Of a stretch of DNA of 6,956 bases, positions 1-5,150 are shown in pieces. Position 1 is the first letter of the stretch, and each line of letters opens with the position of its first letter. The DNA is from an uncultured Opitutia bacterium (lineage in GTDB: Bacteria > Verrucomicrobiota > Verrucomicrobiia > Opitutales > Coraliomargaritaceae), in the NCBI GenBank assembly GCA_937899295.1, contig CALBPO010000204.1, positions 1 through 6,956 on the forward strand, in the 5' to 3' direction. The position numbers and the translations under genes were made by a program. The notes beneath the pieces were generated by a model. It saw only the letters and a program-made list of their open reading frames with translations. It was not told where the DNA came from and did not search any database.

Positions 1-61
1 GGCTGTGCTCGGCAGGCGTGAGGCGTGTCACCGGGCCAAAAAAAAGCAGCTGGGTTTTTCT
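1..61 (-). pseudogene. In-frame continuation of the M16 peptidase beyond the TAG stop
   Basis: Directly after the TAG, the same frame stays open to the window edge and reads RKTQLLFFGP followed by VTRLTPAEHS. In M16 proteins the helix ending 'AVTPADVQ..A..YL' is normally followed by a short turn and a beta strand ending in 'GP'. That is what appears here across the stop: ADVQDTASRPLAPS, stop, RKTQLLFFGP. I infer that this piece belongs to the same ancestral gene. Whether a second M16 repeat follows lies outside the window. The strand includes a run of eight T (45-38 on this strand) that codes for part of the LLFF segment. Confidence 0.6.
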
Positions 62-1366
62 CTAGCTAGGTGCCAGTGGCCTAGACGCAGTGTCCTGGAC
101 ATCAGCAGGGCAGACGGCCTGTAGACCTTTCAAATAGCGGCGTCCATAGTTAATATCGCCAATGACGACTTCGCCCAGGCCGAGGCGGGAGGCTTGTCCG
201 CTCATAGTCTTACGCCCATTGATCTCAGAACTGAGCGCTTGGCGTAGCGCTTTTTCCACGACCGATTCTGGCAGACCATTGCCCACAACCTCGGCGAGCA
301 GATCAAGGATGGCTTTTTCCACATCGTGGCTCTTCGCCGAGTCGCAAAGGTAGGAGATCCAAAAGAGGCCGTTGCTTCCGGGATTCCAGTTCCGGCAATC
401 GATATAGTTCACGAGATTCTGCTGATTGCGTAGTCGCTCCCAGAGCAAAGAACTTTCACCACCGCCGAGGGCGTGCGCAAGCGCATCTAGGCGAGGCGAA
501 TCAGGATGGCTCAAATGAGGCACCTTAAAACCGAGGCCTCCGCGAAAGATATTAAATTCGCCCACGATTTCTTCGCGGCGGGTGGCCAGTTGAACGGGCT
601 CTTCCTCGATCTGAACAGGGGCGAGGCGACCGCGGGGAATCGCGCCAAAGCATTGATCTACTTGAGCGAGACAGTCTTCGGGATCGATTGCGCCAACCAC
701 AGTCACAACCATATTATTTGGGACATATCGGGCATGGTAATAGGCGCGTAACTCATCGGTAGTCACTTTTTCGTAAAGCGCACGATGACCAATCACTGGC
801 TCGCGATAAGGGTGACGCTGATAGGCCGTTCGAAAGAGCGCTTGGCTAAGCTGGCGATCAGGATCATCTAAGCCCATGTCGATCTCTCTTAAAATGACGG
901 CTCGCTCGCGCTCGACCTCTTCCTCGGGCAAGGTCGAATGCATGACGATGTCCGAGAGCACATCGAGGATTTGACTGAAAGCAGTCGAAGGCGCGTCAAT
1001 GTAATAGACAGTTCGGTCGAAAGTCGTATAGGCGTTAATCGAACCACCCATCGCGTGAACTTCGCGGCTGATCGATTTACCATCGCGGCGCGAGGTACCC
1101 TTAAATAGCATGTGCTCCAAATAGTGCGATAACCCGGAGCCGACGAGTGCGTCTTCGTGGATGCTGCCCGTCTTGACCCATATCTGGACGGAGACGACCT
1201 CGCTAGAGAAGTCTGAGCGATGCACAAGGGTAAGCCCATTTGGCAACGTATGCCGCTCCACGGGAGCACAAAAGAGACGCTCGATTATATCGCTAGATTC
1301 GGCGGCTGAGGACTGACTTGGGCTTATATCCATAAAAGAGCAGAGTAAGAACAGGGATATCACCAA
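62..1366 (-). CDS. Secreted M16-family zinc metallopeptidase (pitrilysin/processing-peptidase type), apparently disrupted
   Basis: The 434-residue product is a zinc-dependent peptidase of family M16. It shows the inverted zinc motif HYLEH (H81, E84, H85), and E161 in the stretch VILREIDM lies 76 residues after H85, the usual position of the third zinc ligand. The N-terminal M16 domain spans about 37-190 and the C-terminal domain about 195-385, with the typical stretch SSLLWERLRNQQNLVNYID at 305-323. A hydrophobic segment at residues 2-10 looks like a signal peptide, so the protein is probably exported and may act on peptides outside the cytoplasm. The only in-frame starts are TTG at 1366 or GTG at 1363; an ATG at 1373 is one base out of frame. 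The frame closes with TAG at 64-62, but M16-like sequence continues beyond it. The gene is therefore probably interrupted, either a pseudogene or sequence errors. Family assignment is secure; function and intactness are not. Confidence 0.85.
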   Translation of the reverse strand: MVISLFLLCSFMDISPSQSSAAESSDIIERLFCAPVERHTLPNGLTLVHRSDFSSEVVSVQIWVKTGSIHEDALVGSGLSHYLEHMLFKGTSRRDGKSISREVHAMGGSINAYTTFDRTVYYIDAPSTAFSQILDVLSDIVMHSTLPEEEVERERAVILREIDMGLDDPDRQLSQALFRTAYQRHPYREPVIGHRALYEKVTTDELRAYYHARYVPNNMVVTVVGAIDPEDCLAQVDQCFGAIPRGRLAPVQIEEEPVQLATRREEIVGEFNIFRGGLGFKVPHLSHPDSPRLDALAHALGGGESSLLWERLRNQQNLVNYIDCRNWNPGSNGLFWISYLCDSAKSHDVEKAILDLLAEVVGNGLPESVVEKALRQALSSEINGRKTMSGQASRLGLGEVVIGDINYGRRYLKGLQAVCPADVQDTASRPLAPS

Positions 1367-1548
1367 TTTCCATCTTTAGTTTTAGCTGAGAACGTCGGTG
1401 TCTACTACAACTTAGTAAGTGATAAATCTGACATTTGGGTATATACGCGCGACTAAGGTTCTGAGGATCCACGTGCCCGCGTCTTGCGACTTAATCGTGT
1501 TGCATTCAAATATTCTATTTTAGGCAAACACACCTGCCAGATTGAACA

Positions 1549-1977
1549 TCAACCCATCCGCGGCTTCTTAATTGTCGGTATAATGCGTTCAGGGCGAAAG
1601 GGTTTGTCGAAAGCGACGTTAAATTTGTAACCACCCGAAAAATCTTCGACGCTGTCTTGGTCGGTTTTACCAAGCACCTTACACTCCACTAGATTGAAGA
1701 CAATGTTACCGAAGTCACGACACTCGCGGATACCCCAATGCGCCAAGACAGGTCGCGCCATTGGGCCGTATTGATCGATCGCGTAGAGGCGAATGCCATC
1801 CAGTAACTGTTGTCCAGTCAGATGATTCGACTTGTCGAGATCGCCGCTTTTATGGAGCTCTTTCAGACTAAAATCGAGCGCTTGACGCAGGAAGTAATAA
1901 GCACCACGTGCGTAACGCGGATCGTCCTTACGGATCGTGCGGATCACTTCGTTGAAATCTCTAGTCGGGTCATTCAC
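1549..1977 (-). CDS. Conserved protein of unknown function, Minf_1886 family (Planctomycetes/Verrucomicrobia)
   Basis: The 142-residue protein has no signal peptide or membrane segment and is probably cytoplasmic. It resembles, from memory, the Minf_1886-type family (TIGRFAM 'Plancto_Ver_chp'), which is about 140 residues long and largely restricted to the PVC bacteria. Recognisable features are the N-terminal DDPRYARGAYYFLRQALDF (residues 18-36), the central HLTGQQLLDGIRLYAIDQYG (52-71), the WGIRECRDFGNIVFNLVE segment (81-98) and a beta-rich, basic end (FDKPFRPERIIP). No catalytic motif is visible and no function is known to me. The start is GTG at 1977; an in-frame TAG lies nine codons upstream (2004-2002) and no ATG or other strong start lies between. 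It follows smpB on the same strand after a 157-base gap that holds a possible promoter of its own, so it need not be co-transcribed with smpB. Confidence 0.82.
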   Translation of the reverse strand: MNDPTRDFNEVIRTIRKDDPRYARGAYYFLRQALDFSLKELHKSGDLDKSNHLTGQQLLDGIRLYAIDQYGPMARPVLAHWGIRECRDFGNIVFNLVECKVLGKTDQDSVEDFSGGYKFNVAFDKPFRPERIIPTIKKPRMG

Positions 1978-1984
1978 TGATGTT

Positions 1985-2013
1985 AAATGAAGTGCAAAAA
2001 TCTATGAGGTCAA
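1985..2013 (-). promoter_or_regulatory. Possible sigma-70-type promoter of the Minf_1886-family gene
   Basis: On the minus strand TTGACC (2013-2008) lies 17 bases before TCATTT (1990-1985). The -35 box is good and the -10 box is poor. Transcription would begin close to 1978, almost at the GTG start at 1977, so the mRNA could be leaderless, which would fit the absence of a Shine-Dalgarno sequence. This is a pattern match only. Confidence 0.3.
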
Positions 2014-2134
2014 CTTGTGAAAGGTAGTACTTGAGATCGCTTAGGCGTTCTCGCACAGTTTTAAAGTAAGAGTAACCGAGTCAGTATTTTCACAACTCAA
2101 CTTCAGCTCTCACCCCTCTATCGCTAAGCGAGGA

Positions 2135-2608
2135 TTAGCGGTGATCGCGCATATCGCGCTCAGCTTCGCGCATCGTAATTTTCTTTTTTAAAGTTTCGCG
2201 TTTATCGTGTAACTTTTTGCCCGTGCAAAGCGCTATCTCTATTTTGATTAGGCCATGCTTTAGGTAAATACGTAGGGGGATGAGCGATTTACCTCCCGCT
2301 TCCATCGCTCCGATGAATTTATGAATTTCACGGCGATGGAGTAGTAATTTACGCTTGCGGCGAGGTGGATGGTTTTGAATGTTGCCGAATTTATACTCAC
2401 CAATGTGAGAATTATAGATCCATACTTGACCCTTCTCTACACGGCAGAACGCCTCGCTAATCTGGGCATCGCCCGCACGGATTGCTTTGACTTCAGTCCC
2501 TTGAAGCACGATACCAGCCTCAAAACAGTCGCCCACAAAATAATTGTGGTGGGCTTTACTGTTGCGGATCTCGCGTTGACGATCCGTCGACTTTTTTTTT
2601 GCGCACAC
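2135..2608 (-). CDS. smpB: SsrA-binding protein SmpB
   Basis: SmpB binds the tRNA-like part of tmRNA and brings it to stalled ribosomes in trans-translation, which frees the ribosome and tags the unfinished protein for degradation. The 157-residue length is normal. The family signatures are all present: HHNYFVGDCFEAGIVLQGTE (residues 20-39), VKAIRAGDAQISEAF (40-54), NSHIGEYKFGNIQNHPPRRKRKL (66-88), then GGKSLIPLRIYLKHGLIKIEIAL (105-127) and the basic C-terminal tail GKKLHDKRETLKKK (130-143) that enters the mRNA channel. The GTG start gives MCAKKKSTD, a normal SmpB beginning. AGAGG at 2625-2621 lies 12 bases upstream, a somewhat long spacing. A competing ATG at 2618-2616 is out of frame, and a run of nine A follows the start. 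The gene lies 57 bases after rpoZ on the same strand and is likely in its operon. The tmRNA gene itself is not in this window. Confidence 0.97.
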   Translation of the reverse strand: MCAKKKSTDRQREIRNSKAHHNYFVGDCFEAGIVLQGTEVKAIRAGDAQISEAFCRVEKGQVWIYNSHIGEYKFGNIQNHPPRRKRKLLLHRREIHKFIGAMEAGGKSLIPLRIYLKHGLIKIEIALCTGKKLHDKRETLKKKITMREAERDMRDHR

Positions 2609-2665
2609 GATGGTTCATTCCCTCTATTTGGGGAACGCAGAGGGTACGCTTTAAGTTTAAGGAGG

Positions 2666-2878
2666 CTAAGCCTCGTCGTCAACCTCAGCCAACTGGTAAG
2701 TAATTTTACCTTCCATGACCTCACGCAGAGCCATATCTTCAGCAGACAGGCGCTCCAAAGATTCGATAAGGGGCTTGTAGCCACTCTTCAATTGTTTGGC
2801 GCGGCGCGATATCACGTTGATCAAGATCATTGGATCTGTGATTTTCTTCTGGGCTTCTTTTAAATAGTCGTCTCTCAA
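2666..2878 (-). CDS. rpoZ: DNA-directed RNA polymerase omega subunit
   Basis: Omega is the small RNA polymerase subunit that wraps the C-terminal tail of beta-prime and helps the core enzyme assemble. The 70-residue product shows the omega core: DPMILINVISRRAKQL (residues 15-30), a conserved turn with KPLIESLERLS (35-45) and AEDMALREVMEGKITYQL (46-63), ending in an acidic tail VDDEA. The reading frame is open further upstream to 3007, but I place the start at TTG 2878-2876. A strong Shine-Dalgarno sequence lies eight bases before it and family similarity begins exactly there with MRDDYLKEA. The extra upstream residues have no similarity to omega. The stop codon sits inside a short palindrome (2662-2674). 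The gene leads a probable rpoZ-smpB unit and diverges from rplM. Confidence 0.9.
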   Translation of the reverse strand: MRDDYLKEAQKKITDPMILINVISRRAKQLKSGYKPLIESLERLSAEDMALREVMEGKITYQLAEVDDEA

Positions 2879-2886
2879 AGTGATAT

Positions 2887-2892
2887 TCCTCT
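2887..2892 (-). promoter_or_regulatory. Ribosome binding site that fixes the rpoZ TTG start
   Basis: AGAGGA is read on the minus strand eight bases before the TTG at 2878-2876. It is the best-placed Shine-Dalgarno sequence in the window and the main reason to choose the 70-residue form of omega over longer readings of the same frame. Confidence 0.75.
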
Positions 2893-2988
2893 GGTAGTGT
2901 TGTAATTGGAAAAACAGCGCAAGATGACGTCCTCGTGCACCTTTGCAATAAAAAAGCAGGATTACTAGGATTTTCGCCAAAATTCCCA

Positions 2989-3016
2989 TTGACAGGGGAG
3001 TGCCCAATTCTACTGT
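2989..3016 (+). promoter_or_regulatory. Probable sigma-70-type promoter of rplM-rpsI
   Basis: A perfect TTGACA (2989-2994) is followed after 16 bases by TACTGT (3011-3016), which keeps the important TA and final T of the -10 box. Transcription would start near 3023, leaving a leader of about a dozen bases before the rplM ATG at 3036. It lies in the 157-bp region between the divergent genes rpoZ and rplM. I could not find an equally good promoter for rpoZ on the other strand. Confidence 0.5.
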
Positions 3017-3035
3017 TCACCGCTTTTCCAAAATC

Positions 3036-3461
3036 ATGAAAACGACTTTAGCCACTAAATCCGACCATACCAAAAACTGGTACATTGTCGACGCTGCCAA
3101 TGAAACACTTGGTCGCGTATCCGTAAAAATTGCCAACGTGCTTCGCGGTCGCCACAAACCGACCTACACGCCGCATGCCGATACGGGCGATTTCGTCGTG
3201 GTCGTCAACGCCGAGAAGATCAAGGTCTCCGGTAAGAAGAACAGTGATAAGAGCTACATGTTCTATTCAGGCTGGATGGGCGGCGAAAGCCACGTCAGCA
3301 TGGAAAAAATGCGCGCCAAGAAACCTGAATTCATAATCGAGCACGCAGTCAAGGGAATGCTTCCACGCAACAAGCTTGGGCGCGCCATGATTAAAAAACT
3401 TAAAATCCACTCAGGTGCCGAGCATCCTTACGAAGCTCAGCAACCCAAACCACTCGTCTGA
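3036..3461 (+). CDS. rplM: 50S ribosomal protein L13
   Basis: L13 is an early-assembling protein of the large ribosomal subunit that binds 23S rRNA. The product is 141 residues, very close to the usual 142. Typical segments are KNWYIVDAANETLGRVSVKIANVLRGRHKPTY (residues 13-44), HADTGDFVVVVNAEKIKVSGKK (47-68) and the signature region VKGMLPRNKLGRAMIKKLKI (105-124), followed by the usual GAEHPYEAQQPKPL ending. I chose ATG at 3036 because family similarity starts there with MKTTLATK; the frame also offers a GTG at 3000 that would add twelve unrelated residues and would overlap the likely promoter. No Shine-Dalgarno sequence is visible before the ATG. It is followed by rpsI after 32 bases, the widely conserved rplM-rpsI pair. 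Confidence 0.97.
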   Translation: MKTTLATKSDHTKNWYIVDAANETLGRVSVKIANVLRGRHKPTYTPHADTGDFVVVVNAEKIKVSGKKNSDKSYMFYSGWMGGESHVSMEKMRAKKPEFIIEHAVKGMLPRNKLGRAMIKKLKIHSGAEHPYEAQQPKPLV

Positions 3462-3493
3462 GCGCTGGTTAAACCTAAGATACTTTTTATATA

Positions 3494-3886
3494 ATGAGCG
3501 AAGAAACATTTGTAACCGTCGGCCGTCGGAAGACAGCCACTGCTCGCGTCCGCCTCACACGTGGCACTGGTAAAATAGTCGTCAACGGCTCTGAGCCACG
3601 CGCCTACTTCAAAACCGAAGAGTTTGCTAACGCAGCGCTCTCGCCTTTGAAGACCGTGGAGATGGCCGACCAAGTCGACATCACAATCAAAGCACAAGGT
3701 GGAGGCCTCAACGGTCAAGCAGGCGCAGTTCGCCTCGGCATCGCCCGTGCACTTGAAAAGCTCAACGCAGATCTCCGCGTGCCGCTCAAGCAAGACGGTC
3801 ATATGAAGCGTGATCCTCGCTCTCGTGAGCGTCAAAAACCAGGTCTCGCAGGTGCTCGAAAGCGCTTCCAATTCTCGAAACGATAA
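3494..3886 (+). CDS. rpsI: 30S ribosomal protein S9
   Basis: S9 is a small-subunit protein whose C-terminal tail reaches the P-site tRNA. The 130-residue length is standard. The sequence shows VGRRKTATARVRLTRGTGKI (residues 9-28), VNGSEPRAYF (30-39), the KAQGGGLNGQAGAVRLGIARAL stretch (66-87) and the family ending RKRFQFSKR, with the invariant SKR terminus that contacts tRNA. The ATG is preceded by an AT-rich stretch (actttttatata) and no Shine-Dalgarno sequence. It is the second gene of the rplM-rpsI operon and is followed within about 35 bases by an intrinsic terminator, so argC downstream probably has its own promoter. Confidence 0.98.
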   Translation: MSEETFVTVGRRKTATARVRLTRGTGKIVVNGSEPRAYFKTEEFANAALSPLKTVEMADQVDITIKAQGGGLNGQAGAVRLGIARALEKLNADLRVPLKQDGHMKRDPRSRERQKPGLAGARKRFQFSKR

Positions 3887-3919
3887 ACCGCCAGCGGCGG
3901 CAACGGTCGCATATTTTGC

Positions 3920-3960
3920 AACCCTCCAGAGCCGCGATTGCGTGGCTTGGAGGGTTTTTT
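3920..3960 (+). terminator. Intrinsic terminator of rplM-rpsI
   Basis: AACCCTCCA (3920-3928) pairs perfectly with TGGAGGGTT (3948-3956). The stem continues, after one bulged G at 3929, with AGCC/GGCT and GCG/CGT (one G-T wobble) around a four-base loop ATTG (3937-3940). The 3' arm runs directly into a T tract ending at 3960. This is a strong Rho-independent terminator and separates the ribosomal genes from the arginine genes. Confidence 0.92.
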
Positions 3961-4011
3961 GTTTCCCAAGACTAAGCATTACCCTATTTTCACTCTTATT
4001 ACTCTTTTTCC

Positions 4012-4060
4012 TACTCTTAATCCCAAGGCCCAATCCTAATGTCCAAATCGATTAAGAGTA
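4012..4060. repeat. 11-bp perfect inverted repeat upstream of argC
   Basis: TACTCTTAATC (4012-4022) and its exact reverse complement GATTAAGAGTA (4050-4060) flank 27 bases, 34 bases before the argC start. Two related ACTCTT copies lie just upstream (3992 and 4001). In RNA it could fold into a hairpin in the argC leader; in DNA it could be a two-site operator. It does not match the E. coli ARG box, and no T tract follows it. Confidence 0.45.
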
Positions 4061-4094
4061 AGTTTAAGGAAATCAATCATCAGCAATTAAATCC

Positions 4095-5117
4095 ATGAAA
4101 GCAGGAATCATAGGCGCCTCTGGTTACTCCGGCGAAGAACTCGTCCGGCTTCTTTCGCGGCACCCAGATGTCACGCTCACCGCAGTCACCTCCCGGTCAC
4201 TGGCCGGCAAGCTCGTAGCCGACCAGATGCCTGCGCTCCAACACCTCGTTGGTGAGCTTACATTCACGGCGTCTGATCCCGAAAAGCTAGCAGCCAATCC
4301 CGAAATCGATATCTTCTTCCTTGCTCTTCCCCATGGTGTGGCTTCTGAGTTTGCCGATCCTCTCTTTAAAGCTGGCAAGACTGTCATCGACTTAAGCGCC
4401 GACTTCCGGCTCAGCTCGACTCGGGTCTACGAAGATTATTACGGCCAGCCCCATCCCGCGCCACACCTACTCGAGGCGGCACCTTACGTCATTCCCGAAC
4501 TAGCTGACGACAAATGGAAGACCGCCTCACTCATCGCTTGTCCAGGTTGCTATCCGACGAGTGTGCAAATTCCGCTCGTCCCACTCCTCAAAGCCGGACT
4601 CATTGACAGCAAAGGTATCGTCATCAATAGCTACAGTGGCGTCAGCGGCGCGGGCAGGAAGGTCGCGGAAGATTTCATCTACTGCGAACAAAACGAAAGT
4701 ATGAAAGCTTACGGCATGCCCAAGCACAGGCACCTCTCCGAGATCGAAGAGCAGCTCGAAAAAGCCGCTTTCGCCGACTGCGTCGTACAATTTAATCCAC
4801 ACCTCGCCCCCATGTCGCGGGGCATCTCTACCACTATCGTGGCCAAATCCAAGGCTTCCCTGGAGAGCCTCTACTCTACATGGGCAAAAGCATATGCAGA
4901 AAAGTCCTTCATCACTATTCTACCCAGTGGGACATATCCAGATACCAAGCACGTAACTAATACAAATCGGTGCGACATTTCTGCCGTCTATGATCCTCGG
5001 ACAGAAAATTTTGTCATCACCTCCGCGATCGATAACCTGCTTAAAGGAGCCAGCGGTCAAGCTGTACAACTCATGAACCTAAAATTTGGCTTCAAGGAAA
5101 CTGCCGGCCTAGTCTAA
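4095..5117 (+). CDS. argC: N-acetyl-gamma-glutamyl-phosphate reductase
   Basis: ArgC carries out the third step of arginine synthesis: NADPH-dependent reduction of N-acetylglutamyl phosphate to N-acetylglutamate semialdehyde in the cytoplasm. The 340-residue length is typical. The N-terminal dinucleotide-binding loop is GASGYSG (residues 7-13). DIFFLALPHG (72-81) and VIDLSADFRL (97-106) are family blocks. The catalytic cysteine is C152 in PGCYPTS, and the active-site histidine lies in KHRHLSEIEEQL (210-221). The usual Asn before PGCY is a Cys here (C149). HLAPMSRGISTTI (236-248) and the closing NLLKGASGQAVQ (314-325) are also standard. The start at ATG 4095 matches the family N-terminus; no Shine-Dalgarno sequence is evident. 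It leads argC-argJ-argB after the rpsI terminator, so a promoter within 3961-4094 is expected, though I could not identify one with confidence. Confidence 0.97.
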   Translation: MKAGIIGASGYSGEELVRLLSRHPDVTLTAVTSRSLAGKLVADQMPALQHLVGELTFTASDPEKLAANPEIDIFFLALPHGVASEFADPLFKAGKTVIDLSADFRLSSTRVYEDYYGQPHPAPHLLEAAPYVIPELADDKWKTASLIACPGCYPTSVQIPLVPLLKAGLIDSKGIVINSYSGVSGAGRKVAEDFIYCEQNESMKAYGMPKHRHLSEIEEQLEKAAFADCVVQFNPHLAPMSRGISTTIVAKSKASLESLYSTWAKAYAEKSFITILPSGTYPDTKHVTNTNRCDISAVYDPRTENFVITSAIDNLLKGASGQAVQLMNLKFGFKETAGLV

Positions 5118-5150
5118 ACATTTCAGTATTTTAAAATTTCAGTCTTCACC

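Noticed and set aside
889..1269. A 126-codon open frame inside the M16 gene, same strand, another frame
   Set aside because: The M16 frame in this stretch carries the zinc motif and clear family similarity; the alternative is Arg/Ser-rich and unlike any protein.
1367..1548. Intergenic region between the M16 and Minf_1886-family genes, searched for a tRNA, small RNA or promoter
   Set aside because: It holds short palindromes (GGATCC, CACGTG) and a TATATA, but no convincing -35/-10 pair, tRNA fold or terminator.
2104..2134. Small hairpin (TCGC-TTA-GCGA, CCTC/GAGG) after smpB, considered as a terminator
   Set aside because: The stem is only about four pairs and lacks a T tract.
2662..2674. Palindrome GAGGCT-A-AGCCTC at the rpoZ stop codon, considered as a terminator
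   Set aside because: The loop is too tight and no T tract follows on the minus strand, so termination between rpoZ and smpB is not supported.
2369..2863. A 164-codon open frame on the plus strand opposite smpB and rpoZ
   Set aside because: It is antisense to two certain genes and resembles no family; a shadow of their codon structure.
3437..4033. A 198-codon open frame on the minus strand across rpsI and its terminator
   Set aside because: It is antisense to the certain rpsI gene, crosses its terminator, and the protein is compositionally odd with no recognisable domain.
3810..4055. A possible small membrane protein or leader peptide reading into the argC leader (plus strand)
   Set aside because: Most of it overlaps rpsI out of frame and the terminator. 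The hydrophobic tail (SLLLLFFLLLI) comes from the pyrimidine-rich ACTCTT region rather than from a gene, and there are no arginine codon runs typical of an attenuator peptide.
5120..5143. Direct repeat ATTTCAGT (5120-5127 and 5136-5143) between argC and argJ
   Set aside because: Eight bases in an AT-rich spacer is easily chance, with no other sign of a regulatory site.
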